NCBI GenBank assembly: GCA_028564705.1
Contig: JAPXFQ010000074.1
Coordinates: forward strand, 1,319,501-1,383,500
Length of the DNA stretch: 64,000 nucleotides
Source of the DNA: Apricaphanius iberus
Taxonomy: Eukaryota > Chordata > Actinopteri > Cyprinodontiformes > Aphaniidae
Direction of reading: 5' to 3'
Shown here: positions 1 to 9,539 of the stretch, in pieces
Position numbering within the stretch: position 1 is the stretch's first letter
Layout: each line of letters opens with the position of its first letter
The notes under the pieces: generated by a model
Told to the model about the DNA's origin: nothing
Seen by the model: only the letters and a program-made list of their open reading frames with translations
The model's database searches: none
Position numbers and translations under genes: made by a program

Positions 1-408
1 TTCAGGGCTGGACTACTGTAATTCTTCATTAACAGGTTAATTAAAAGGTCCACAAAGTGCAATTAAAGCCTCCAGTTGATCCATAATAATGTAGAAAGAG
101 TTCTAATGAATCTTAAAAAGAGAGATCACATTTCTCCTATTTTAGCCTCTCTCTATTGGCTCCCTGTTAAATACAGAATAGAGTTTAAAATCCATCTTCT
201 TTATATAAATCCCTAAATAATCAAGCTCCATCAAACATCAGAGATCTGATTGTTCCATATGTTCCTAACAGAGCACTTCCTCTCAGACTGCAAGTTTGCT
301 GGTAGTTCTTAGGATTTATAAAAATAGAATGGGAGGCAGATCTTTTAGTTATCACTCAGGCTCCTCTCCTGTTCAATCAGCTCCCAGTTTTAGTTTGTGA
401 GGCAGACA
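1..408 (+). mobile_element. L2-clade LINE, 3' part (segment 1)
   Basis: Plus-strand remnant of the C-terminal coding end of an L2-type LINE. Translated pieces such as RDHISPILASLYWLPVKYRI resemble the same region of the better preserved copy at 22887-25446 (complement). It has stops and frameshifts. It is interrupted after the AGGCAGACAC sequence near 400-408 and appears to resume at about 2146. Confidence 0.75.
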
Positions 409-2145
409 CAAGGGGCAAACTCCGCCCGCAGAACTTGAAGCCAACCAGGAAGTGACAAAAATTTCAGTTCCACCCTTATCCACTGGGGGCTGGCTCCAAA
501 AAGGAGCAACTTCCCATTGACTCCCATGTTAAAAAGGCCAAAATAGCAAAAAAGCTAAGTTAAAAAAGCAAAAATAAACATGTTTACAGCCTGGTTCAAA
601 AAACCATTTTAGGTTTGATAGTTCAGGTTTACCATAATGACAACTCTGAGCGGGTTGAATTTTAACCCCGCCATTTAAATATAATTTAATCTTGAAATTA
701 TGAATAATTAGGGGCGTGTCCATTTGATTGACATCTCCGTCTAGGCTAACTCTGGAGGCTAATGGTGGCTAACAGTAGCTGATAGCTTGCACTGTAGTCT
801 GCTTGTACCTCCCTGCTTGCTCGGGGAAGCCGGTCACCGCCTGGGACTAACGCAAAGACTAACTCCAGGATAGGGATGGGCGGTATTTTTTTGCCATAGA
901 AGACTGTTCATATCCACATTATCTTATAAGAATGAAGAATATAAAAATGTTCTTTAAATAGCCCATTTTACTGCCAAATGGACTGCATCATGTTTTTTTT
1001 TCCAGACACAGGTGAATGATATGAAAATAATTAAAATGATTATGATTCTAGTAGACATTCTTGATGTTCTGAGGGTGAATGTATAATTTTTTTAAAACCT
1101 TACGTTTGCGCAAGCAACAAATTGCATTTTCAGAGTATAGACTCAGACCAGATTTTGCTAAAGAAGAAGTAAAATAAACATGGCGACCGTAGGTGTTTAT
1201 TAGCTGGTTAATATTCAGATAACAACAGGAAAAAAGGGCTGAAGTATCATAGAAAGTATGTAAAACATATTTACTGCTATTAATGATTTCTTTCCTACTG
1301 GTTTTGCCGCCGTTGACCGCGTTTACCTACAGACGGTCAAATAGTGCTCAACACTTCCCCCTACTGGTTACTCTCAATAGCGTTTGTAAGAGGTATGTCG
1401 TTCGGTTCTCGTCTGACATTTTAAAGCCGATAAACGTTTTAAACTATACTTTTTTGGAACTTCTTCATCAGAATTGTGTCGTTCCCTCCTGCCAGCAGCT
1501 GTCCTTAGTTAAAAACTGTATTTTCTACACTGTGGTGAAGAGTCCGTAGCATTGAAATCGGTCCTGGCTAAAACACCTCCCCTCATTAAACGTTCCGGAA
1601 GTTGTTTGAGCTGAATGTCATAACGAAAATAAACACCGGTTTTCGGTATGAACCGGTATACCGCCCAGGCCTACTCCAGGACACAAGTTAAATTTTAGGA
1701 GAAATTAATACTATATAACAGCAGTAATATTTTATCATATATATGTCTATCCAAGAATTTGAAAGTTGTAAAATAGCATGATATAGTCCGTTTAAGCTAA
1801 GCCCGCCCATGTCCTTGCCCTCTGCTTCTGAGATTGTAATGGAAAGGCAACCTTTTTAGGCTATACTGACCCGCCCCGTTCAGTTCTTGTTATGTCAATA
1901 TGTGTTTCCCCCTCAAGATGTGTCTGAGTCTAAAGCGACCTTAATGGAAAAACGGGGTATCAACCCTCCGCCCCCACCCTCACAGCGCCAGGATCAGTAT
2001 CCACCTCTTTGCCCATTTTTGGATTTTCTGAGAGTAACGTGGACAAGTTGGCGGCGGTGGGAACCGCCCAGTTGGCTTCATTTTCTGCTCTTCGGAAACC
2101 TATGCGTGGTGTAACCTGTGAGTTAGTCCATTAAATTTACTTTGT
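409..2145. mobile_element. Unclassified insertion inside the L2 copy
   Basis: About 1.7 kb separates two adjacent parts of the L2 sequence. Both junctions carry GGCAGAC (left at about 399-406, right at about 2140-2146), which could be a target duplication. The host hAT-like MITE 871-1673 sits inside it. No coding domain was recognised. The family was not identified. Confidence 0.45.
871..1673. mobile_element. hAT-like MITE with 8-bp target duplication
   Basis: An 803-bp element with termini TAGGGATGGGCGGTAT (left) and the complement of TAGGCCTGGGCGGTAT (right). It is flanked on both sides by CTCCAGGA (863-870 and 1674-1681), an exact 8-bp duplication typical of hAT transposition. Its internal ORF (1283-1549) has no transposase signature, so it is non-autonomous. 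Confidence 0.85.
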
Positions 2146-2215
2146 ATGGGCAGACGCCCTGTCTACTTTTAAGACTAGGCTTAAAACCTTCCTTTTTGAT
2201 AAAGCTTATAGTTAA
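2146..2215 (+). mobile_element. L2-clade LINE, 3' part (segment 2)
   Basis: Continues the plus-strand L2 of 1-408: the stretch around CTTTTAAGACTAGGCTTAAA and GATAAAGCTTATAGTTA matches the complement of about 23497-23555 in the other L2 copy. It breaks again at about 2215, where an oppositely oriented L2 tail begins. Confidence 0.65.
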
Positions 2216-2221
2216 AATTCA

Positions 2222-2430
2222 ATTAAATTTCAACTCAGTTTATTTATATAGTGCCAATTCCCAACACATGAAAAATAATTTCAATACAAATGTGCAAAAA
2301 TTCTAGTAAGCTAAAAGTTGTCTATTTAAGGAATACCAGCAGATTGTGTTCAGTCATAGATTGTGCTCTGAGCATGGAGACTCCAACGGCAGCAACCACG
2401 AGCAAGCATGTAGCAACACAGAGAGGAAAA
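2222..2430 (-). mobile_element. L2-clade LINE 3' end, inverted fragment
   Basis: Starts with the L2 tail signature TTTATTTATATAGTGCCAAT and parallels 22887-23120 (same orientation) through AGTTAAAAGT-, GGAATCCCAGCAGATTG- and GAGCAAGCATGTA-like blocks. It lies within the plus-strand L2, implying a later insertion. Confidence 0.7.
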
Positions 2431-2818
2431 CACTCAACAAAAAATGCAAACCTCAAGCACCTTTGTTTCTGCTCCCATTTTTCATGAGATGGACTTAAAG
2501 ATCTAAAATTCAATCCAGATACACAATATTAACATTTCTCTCAAACATTGTTCACAAATCAGTCTAAATGTGTGATAGTGAGCACTTCTGCTTTGCTGAG
2601 ATAATCCATTCCACCTCACAGGTGTGCCACATCAAGATGCTGATCTGACAACATGATTAGTGTACAGGTATACCTTATACTGCCCACATTAAAAAGCCAC
2701 CCTGGAATGTGCAGAAATGGTAATATTGTGTATCTGGAATGAATTTTAGATCTTTAAGTCCATCTCATTAAAAATGGGAGCAGAAACAAAGGTGTTGCGT
2801 TTATATTTTTGTTGAGTG
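2431..2818. mobile_element. Tc1/mariner MITE with long terminal inverted repeats
   Basis: A 388-bp element with inverted arms of roughly 100 bp. Left begins CACTCAACAAAAAATGCAAA; right ends TATATTTTTGTTGAGTG followed by TA. Both arms include the TTTGTTTCTGCTCCCATTTT block and its complement. No transposase remains. The same family is seen at 54546-55410, where part of a transposase survives. Confidence 0.8.
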
Positions 2819-2819
2819 T

Positions 2820-3482
2820 ACTACCCTTGGCTTATGTTATCCTGAGCTATTTTTGTAGTTATGCTGCTACAGGCTTAGACTGTTTGAGAACCGACAGACC
2901 ACTTTTCTTCACTCTGCTACTTTTCCCTTATACTTCTCTTCAGATTTATTTTTTGATGTTGTTTTGGCTGTTAGCCTTGTTTTTTTTATCAGCGATTTTC
3001 TCTCCATAGAAGCTATACCTGATCTGGTATCCTGCTCAGCTACAACGCCCTGTTGGATAGAGAGCATCGATTCAGATGATGCTTTCAGTGCCCAAACATC
3101 CTCCATGTCCCATTGTCAAGTTTTTACTTTCTTTAATATACAAAGTAATCTTACATCACTTCCTTTTGTTCTTTCTGTGTCTCTGCTCTTACTTCTCAAA
3201 CCCCAGACGGAGGTTTCTTCCTATTAAAGAGGAGTATTTCCTCTCTGTTATATGCTTGCTCCGTATGAGGGATTACTAAGGGATTGCTGTGGTTGGAGTC
3301 TGCATTAACGGGATACAGTCTCACATCAACGACTCAACTCAGTCTGCTGGGATTTCTTGAAAAGAAAACTTTTAAATGATTGGAATGTTTATATAATTTA
3401 TTGAATTGCCTTTTCTTCTAAATGTTCTTCAGATGACATCTATTTTGAATTGGCACTATGTAATTAAACTGAAATGAATTTA
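2820..3482 (+). mobile_element. L2-clade LINE, 3' part (segment 3, 3' end)
   Basis: Final part of the plus-strand L2 copy. Blocks such as CTTGCTCCGTATGAGGGATT and CATAGAAGCTATACCTGATC correspond to the complement of 23090-23330. It ends in the tail near TTGGCACTATGTAATTAAAC, about 40 bp from the stxbp1 exon 3 donor. Confidence 0.7.
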
Positions 3483-3523
3483 ATTAAATTGAAAGGGAAT
3501 CTGACGGCTGTCATCTTACTTAC

Positions 3524-3605
3524 TGGTGATTCCCTCTGACATGATGTCTGTCATCTTACAGCATGATGAAACCATCCTCATGCTCAGCTTGTCCACCACC
3601 AGGAC
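3524..3605 (-). CDS. stxbp1: stxbp1 coding exon 3
   Basis: This 82-nt exon encodes residues 30-56, beginning VLVVDKLSMRMVSSCCKM and ending SEGIT plus one base, then a GTAAGT donor at 3518-3523. The acceptor is CTAG at 3606-3609. Length and phase equal human exon 3 (coding 88-169). Residues D34, M38, R39 and K46, which in mammalian Munc18-1 lie in or near the syntaxin-1 contact surface, are all retained. Q35 of human is K here and L41 is V. Intron 2 between exons 2 and 3 is only 111 bp. Exon 4 (which should start IVEDINKRRE) was not found in 1-3523 on this strand, so it lies beyond the left edge. Confidence 0.95.
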
Positions 3606-3716
3606 CTAGAGCACAGTTCCACATGAAAAAGATAAGATCAGCATTTCACTTACTGTCACACTGAAAAACAATACTTGATGAAAAATGAAATGTGATCAGT
3701 GGAAAAGAAATAATAC

Positions 3717-3766
3717 CTTCCATTTTCCTTTTTCTCTCGCCTTCTTGATCACATTGTTCATTATCT
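3717..3766 (-). CDS. stxbp1: stxbp1 coding exon 2
   Basis: Together with the split base from exon 1 this 50-nt exon encodes KIMNNVIKKAREKGKWK (residues 13-29), matching the human segment KIMHDVIKKVKKKGEWK. The acceptor reads TTTACAG at its high-coordinate side and the donor is GTATTA at 3711-3716. The length equals human STXBP1 coding positions 38-87, and the exon ends in phase 0. The segment forms the first helix and leads into the first beta-strand of domain 1. Differences from mammals (NN for HD, AREKGK for VKKKGE) are mostly surface-type substitutions. The pyrimidine tract before the acceptor is short and interrupted, and a trinucleotide microsatellite begins about 80 bp upstream of the acceptor in intron 1. 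Confidence 0.95.
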
Positions 3767-3846
3767 CTGTAAAGTTAAGATCCAAAGGGTCAAAACGGCA
3801 AGGGTTCAATATGTTCATTCACCATCAAAGTACAGTACATGCATTA

Positions 3847-3864
3847 TACTACTACTACTACTAC

Positions 3865-3939
<75 letters not shown>
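3847..3939. repeat. (ACT)n-(AAT)n microsatellite
   Basis: About six ACT units run into about 25 AAT units. It lies in stxbp1 intron 1, about 80 bp upstream of the exon 2 acceptor on the gene strand. Confidence 0.97.
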
Positions 3940-3940
<1 letters not shown>

Positions 3941-4185
3941 CATTTCTGCATTTTTTTCATCACCAACTGCAGAGCCTCAGGAAAAGATCATAAAGCTGTA
4001 ATAAATGTATATTTATTTGATGAAACACTGTGTTTGTACATAGTTTATCGAGAATGGTTCTGATGGTAAGGTTCATTATAGTACAAACTTATGTTAAAAT
4101 AAAGTTCCAAAGACAGATGCATGCCCAGGATTTCTTCATAAGGAGTATACATGAATGGATGATAATCTTAGCAACGTATATTTAA

Positions 4186-4976
4186 CCTCTTAAGCCCGAG
4201 GCAGCTTTTTCCATATTTGGCATACCTACTCACTGGAATTCTTTTTACAGCTTGCGAAAGGTCTAAAATGTTCAAATAGCTCTCATATAACAGGGAGGTC
4301 TATGAGGATACTGTAAATGTGAAAATTCTCAAGAAAATCATAGTGGGCATGAGTAATTGAGGTGTAAAGACAGAAAATATGAATTATGAATATGAATACT
4401 GCCTGACAAAATACACATCAGCTTGTTTTCATTGTAAAGAAGCAAATAAAAAATAATAAATAACTACTCACTCTACTTTACTTTAGACTAACTGTTGGTG
4501 TCTGTAATAACAATTATTTGAAAGTTGAAAGTTAAATGTTACTCTAGGTGGCTTGCCCCCAAAAATGCACAGCAAAAACAGATGTGTAAAAAATGACACA
4601 TGTCTGAGTGTCACATGTCCTGAGTGTGATCAGGGACTACACATGTGTAGATTTTAGCACCCAGTTTTAATCCTGCAATCAAATCATTGACACAGTGAAA
4701 AAGTTATCTTCTGTGCCTGAAGATCTGGCACAGGAAATTTTAAGATTTTTAAATACAATAAAATAAACAGAAAAACCAAATATAGATTAAGAAAAAAAAA
4801 TTCATATCAATATGTGCATAAACATAAATTAACAGTTTAACGGGAGCAATTGTTTAAAAGGTGTCACACATAGGTGTTAAAACTAACTAGACATGTTTAT
4901 TCCCTGATCACACTCAGGACATGTGTCTTTTTAACACATCTGTTTTTGCAGTGTGGGGGCTAGCGGGCTTAAGCGG
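4186..4976. mobile_element. piggyBac-like MITE (TTAA-flanked)
   Basis: Flanked by TTAA on both sides (4182-4185 and 4977-4980). Termini are CCTCTTAAGCCCG on the left and the complement of CCGCTTAAGCCCG on the right. The TTAA target and CC-starting ends fit piggyBac. No transposase. A second inverted-repeat unit is nested at 4568-4953. Confidence 0.65.
4568..4953. mobile_element. Nested inverted-repeat MITE
   Basis: Left arm CACAGCAAAAACAGATGTGT is matched by the complement of the right arm (ACACATCTGTTTTTGCAGTG). The similarity continues inward through ACATGTCCTGAGTGTGATCA on the left and its complement at about 4904-4923. The left arm has a roughly 20-bp duplication around the CTGAGTGT block. 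Superfamily not assigned. Confidence 0.6.
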
Positions 4977-5456
4977 TTAAGGCTTTCTGTTTATAATCAG
5001 ATAGCTCCATTAGGTAAATATCTGATTAAACGTTTGACTCCAACTGTTTGGTTTTGTTCCCTTATACAGAGATATATATTTATGCTTTTGCAAAAATGAA
5101 AATCATAATTTATACAAAAGTGTACAAAATGTAAAGCTTCCATTACGTACCCATTGATCATCTAAACACAACATTAAAAATCAAGCATTCAATATACTAT
5201 ATGATAAATCCTAACATTTACGTCTGGTAAAATAAATGTTTTACTTTTTTGTTCTTTTGTATTCTGTGTGTTGTAATACAAGAAATCTGGAATTATATGT
5301 ACAGTTTTATGTACCACCTACCTATAAAGTGCTTTATCTCCTATTCATGCTCCTGTTATATCATAGATATATTTTGAATATTTTTTATTGAATGAAAATG
5401 GAAAAGGTGAGATCTACAGGGGGAAAATATTGAAACAAAAAACTGTCTCTGTTGTA

Positions 5457-5714
5457 GGGCAACTGTGGCTCAGTGGTAGAATAGTTGACTTGCAATTTGA
5501 GGGTTATAGGTATGATTCCAGCTTCCTCCAGTCACATGTCGATGTGCCCCTGGGCAAGGCACTTAACCCCAAAAATTCTACATCATCTTACCGTTCATCA
5601 CACTCACACACCTATCGGTGTGTGAGTGTGAATGGTTGAATGTGGCTTCAATGTAAAGTGCTTTAAGTGGTTAGTATGACTAGAAAAGCGCTATATAAGT
5701 TCTGTCCATTTACC
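5457..5714 (+). mobile_element. tRNA-derived SINE
   Basis: The head resembles a tRNA with A-box-like TGGCTCAGTGGTAGA (about 5466-5480) and B-box-like GGTATGATTCC (about 5509-5519). The body has GTGCCCCTGGGCAAGGCACT and a hairpin of CACTCACACACC and its complement. The 3' part ends AAAAGCGCTATATAAGT and TCCATTTACC. It is a widespread teleost SINE type, antisense to stxbp1 in intron 1. Confidence 0.8.
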
Positions 5715-6164
5715 ATTTATTTGAGGTTCTAGAATGGAGAGAAATAGTTGGCCTTTATATAATCCTTTTTAATCTCCAGAAATTAGCCAACAAAAATGCA
5801 GCACAGAGTAATGGTTAAAAATAATCTCAATTTACTTATAGGTTTAGCACTGACATTAGAAAAGACCTAAACAGGACCAAAAAGTCTCTCTCGTCTTGGC
5901 CTACAACAGTATTATATATATATAGTATACAGTATATATAGTATAGTACCGTTTCTTTCAAATCTTGTGATAAAAACGGTCAAATAAAACCAAACAAAGT
6001 CAACGTGATCATTGTTTTAGTAATCTAAAATGCCAATTGAATATAAATGAGATTCCAGTTGTTTGGGTAATGGATACGTGATTTAAATAATTTAAAGACA
6101 TTTTAATTTTGAATAAGATAATCTCATTCATGTCAAACTTTATTGTCTCTTTGAACTCAATAGT

Positions 6165-6420
6165 TCACTGATCTGAGTTTTGGTGAAAGTAAGGTATGTC
6201 TCCTTGAATCTTTGGAGTGGTAGGATGAACGGCCAATTGGCCTAAATCACAGCACCTCAGAAACCTTACCAGGGACCTGGTAAGGATGTATATATAATGA
6301 TGCTGTCCATGTAAGACTCTGTAAGCCAAAGCCAAGAATTTGTATGCAGACTGAGAAATAGATGGGGAGCCATTGTAACTGGAAAAACTTTGGAGTGACA
6401 TGGCCCCCAAAACTTAATCA
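6165..6420 (-). mobile_element. LINE reverse-transcriptase C-terminal relic
   Basis: The minus-strand ORF contains YKFLALAYRVLHGQ followed by TRSLVRFL and QLAVHPTTPKIQGD, resembling the C-terminal end of CR1/L2-type LINE proteins. It is short and isolated. Subfamily not determined. Confidence 0.55.
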
Positions 6421-8965
6421 AAAGGCCCTTTAGCACTGCTTGTCCTGAGTCTGCCCCATGATATTGTCTTTGTCTGTCTGGAACAGCAGAGTTCTAACAA
6501 CTTCCTGTTGTTTCCAGGAAAAAGTTATTTGTTTAGAGTCAAAAAAGGGAAATAAAATCAATACAGTCAAGACTCTATTGATTTTATTTTACATTCTGTC
6601 CAACACAAGAGACAGCCCCAGTAGAAAAAAGCTAAACCTTATTTTTAGCTTCTAAGTATTATTATACTTTCAGGAGACACAAAAATGTACAGTATATTCA
6701 ATATTTCAGCTACTTAAATACATTTCAGTCCATGCACTTTTGCAGATACATTTAAGAGTGTGGACAACACTACACATCTCTCCAAAACGCTTAATTCATT
6801 TATGGATTTGTTTGTGTGTGTGTTTGTGTTTAAAAAAATAATAATATATTTCCTGCAAACTGAAGGTTTAATTTTCAGGTTCAAGGTTTCCTCTTTCAAG
6901 TTGTGCTTTTCTATCACACAAGTTTCGTACTGTTTTTTGTTTTTCTAACTGGCAAGGGAACTGTAGTCACATCAACTTTACAGCAGCAGTAAGGAGCTGC
7001 ATCCACATTTAGAACCTTATAAGGGGCCTCGCCTGTGGTGCCGGTACCCACTGTTTAAACGCATCTATACACTGAGGGCCCGGGGAGGGAGATGGGGGTA
7101 CCCGGCAGTATTGCCATGTCCCACCCCTCTGTTTTAAGTGCACATTACAACAACACGCAACACCACCACAATTGAGAAGGGGGAGAGAGGCTGGGGGTCT
7201 TTCCACACCCCTGTTCGTTGGACCATCAGAGGTTGGAGCCCGGGTGGATTATCAGGCCGTCTGGTCGGGAACCTGGACTGGTGGGCTATACTCTTGCCGG
7301 GGTGGGGGCCTTGGCGGTCTGCTTGTCCCCGTCCTGGTGGGCAAGGGGTCCGTCTCCCGGGTGCAGGGACAGGGTGCTCTATCAGGGCGTCTGTCCCTGG
7401 GCCTGGGAGTATAGAGTATGTATGGGGTGTATGAATGAGTGTACAGCGTCCTTTTTTCGTGTGTCCTGTATATGTAAGAATGTGTGCGCATGAGAGGGAG
7501 GGTACGTATGAGTGTCTCTGTCTGTCTATGTCTACTTGTCAGGTTGGGTGTTTGGCTGCCCTCTGGCCTGGTGCATCTTCTTCCCCTCCGTGACTCCCCA
7601 TCGGTGATGGATGCTCCTGCCCGCTGGTCGATGATGGCTCTCGATGCCTTGGGCCTGGGGTCCCGGTTGCGGCCCGGCTCGGTCCTGGTGCTTGCCTGGC
7701 TGGACCTGGGTGGGCCGGTGTGTCGGGCGGCCGCTGTTTCGGGCCGACATCCTCCTTGGATTAACTGGGGCACCTCTTATGGGGGTGTCGGGGTTGTAAA
7801 ATAGGTTGGTGCCGTCCGGTGGATCGGTGAGGACCGTGCCTGGCACCTAGGCCTCCTGCCAGTTCCATGAGTTCTACCGCCTGGTTGGTTCATCTGGGGG
7901 GGCTGTCCGGCATTGCCTGGATCCCAGATCTTGGCGCTCTGCGTGGGGCGGGATCTGGAGCCGGGAGCTGGTAGATCTGGATGTCTAGGTGCTGGCTGGG
8001 CGCGGCCTGGGGAGGGAAGTACATCCGCTGTGGCTTTTACTGTGGCTCCCTGGCGTGTGGGTGGTTGGGTGGGGCCGGGTTGTTGGCGGTGGGTATTGGT
8101 CCGGGATGGTGGCGGCGTGTTTTGTCCGTCGGTCGGCTGCAGGCGCCTCCTGCCTGGCGGCGACAGGGGACCCCTCTCGGCGGGTCACTGCTCGGGGCCC
8201 TGCTGGGGGGCGGGGTGCCCCTGATCTCCGTGGCCTCCGGGTCCTGTTCCGGGCCAGCCCTGGCGTAGCCGGTTTCCGGCGGAGCCCGTGGGCTCGTCCC
8301 TGCGATCTCTCGGGGGCCCAGCATTGCGACTGCTTGGTGTTCCCCTGGGGCTTCCATTTGTTCCTCTCTTGGTGGGTGATCGGCCCTGCGCTGGTCCACC
8401 TGCGGCTCCTGCGCTCTGTGGGACTCTGGACGCATGCGTCTCCTGCCTCCTTCATGTCTGTGTCGATTCCTGTAGGACGGATTGACGGTTCCTTACACCA
8501 GCTATCAATCACTTGCATAGGGAAACCTTATTCAGACCTGCATGATCCCACACGCACATTGGTGTGGGGACATTGCTGTGGATGGACATATCTTGAGCTG
8601 AGGTTATCGTCATTAGTTAGTTGTTACCAGGAGTTTACCAGAAACATTAGCATTGTGTTTATTAATCCATGCTTGTGTGAAGTGAATGTGTAATTCTTAG
8701 TTTATATTACTGGATCTGAACTATTGATTTGGTTCTGTTCAGTTTGTTGTCTTTGTTTGTTTTTGGGGGTTTTTACCGCTTCTCTGCCATCCGGCAGAGG
8801 CGGAGGACTGGGATGTTTTCTTGTGTTCTTTGTTTGCCTCCCTGTCTTGTGTCGTCGGTTTGCGCTTCTGCTGGTCCTGTTTCTTTTCTTTACCGTCTTC
8901 CTTTCTTCCTTCTTGTCTCGGTTTAGTGTCCATGACGTCAGGAAATTGAACCCTCAGTAATCACT

Positions 8966-8971
8966 AATAAA
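8966..8971 (+). terminator. AATAAA polyadenylation signal of the GC-rich unit
   Basis: Exact AATAAA at the 3' side of the GC-rich unit, 21 bp before the hairpin at 8993. Position suggests a plus-strand transcript end, but transcription cannot be shown from sequence. Confidence 0.4.
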
Positions 8972-8992
8972 GATTTTTTCATACATATACAT

Positions 8993-9031
8993 CAAGTGGA
9001 GTGTTACAGCGAAGCTGTAACACTCTGCTTG
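8993..9031. other. Long perfect hairpin (12-bp core, 18-bp with G-U pairs)
   Basis: GAGTGTTACAGC (8999-9010), a GAA loop, then GCTGTAACACTC (9014-9025) is a perfect inverted repeat. As RNA it extends through two G-U pairs and CAAG/CTTG to 8993 and 9031. It could be a transposon end signal or an RNA structure. Confidence 0.8.
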
Positions 9032-9358
9032 GGAAAGTAAATCTGTTGGGCTTGTACTTGGTACTCAGACACCAATTCTGAGTAGCAAACTGCTAGACAG
9101 GACACGTAAAAAAAAAAAAAAGAACCAAAACAGTTTCATTCTCAATCCCATCCCAGCTATTATCTGTCTGTTATCAGTTAATTCCACATTTCATATGAGA
9201 GAGTATGTTTACAGGTCAACTCCTACATGGTCACTCCACATTCTGTCATTTATGAACAACTGAGAAGAACAAGAAGAAATCTAGAGTTGAAGGTAAACAG
9301 CATTAGTCCCCATGAGCCATGTAGGGAACACAGAAAATGTGGAAGAAGATGCTTGGAT

Positions 9359-9538
9359 CTTACTAAGAAAATATGTGTCTTATTTTGATAATGCTTACCA
9401 AGTGCAATTGTCTTATTGCACTGGCAGATACTGGATGAGTCTAAAACTTCTTAAATTAAGTGAAATAATCTGCCAGTGCAATAAATCAATGGCACTTGGT
9501 AAGAATTATCAAAATAAGACAAATATTTTCTTATCAAG
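9359..9538. mobile_element. Palindromic (foldback) MITE
   Basis: A 180-bp near-palindrome: left arm CTTACTAAGAAAATATGTG and on through TCTTATTTTGATAATGCTTA and TTGCACTGGCAGATA. The right arm is the complement with few mismatches, leaving a loop of about 35 bp. No coding capacity. Confidence 0.75.
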
Positions 9539-9539
9539 A

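Larger units (their letters stand above)
7019..9031 (+). repeat. GC-rich unclassified unit with poly-A signal and terminal hairpin
   Basis: About 2 kb of DNA much richer in G+C than the rest of the window, strongly G/T-biased on the plus strand between about 7180 and 8480. Both strands carry overlapping ORFs of 100-234 codons. None has a recognised domain, and their arginine/proline- or glycine/tryptophan-rich make-up is what GC-rich non-coding DNA gives. It is followed by an AATAAA at 8966-8971 and a strong hairpin at 8993-9031. It lies antisense in stxbp1 intron 1. It may be a retroposed transcript, a LINE untranslated region or an unannotated repeat; borders are approximate. Confidence 0.45.

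Noticed and set aside
1..3523. Search for stxbp1 exon 4
   Set aside because: No minus-strand stretch encoding the expected IVEDINKRRE-type sequence was seen; the region is transposon-derived.
3685..3867. Plus-strand ORF over stxbp1 exon 2
   Set aside because: It is the antisense shadow of the exon; the minus strand gives the conserved protein with correct splice sites.
3839..4063. 74-codon ORF rich in Asn/Thr
   Set aside because: It is simply the ACT/AAT microsatellite read in one frame.
7252..7773. 173-codon minus-strand ORF, and 8518-7985 (177 codons) and 7989-8693 (234 codons)
   Set aside because: Overlapping ORFs on both strands of GC-rich DNA with biased composition and no domain, as expected where stop codons are scarce.
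8993..9031. Helitron 3' end (hairpin plus CTRR)
   Set aside because: The hairpin is suitable but no CTAG-like end follows at the usual short distance, and no TC start was located.
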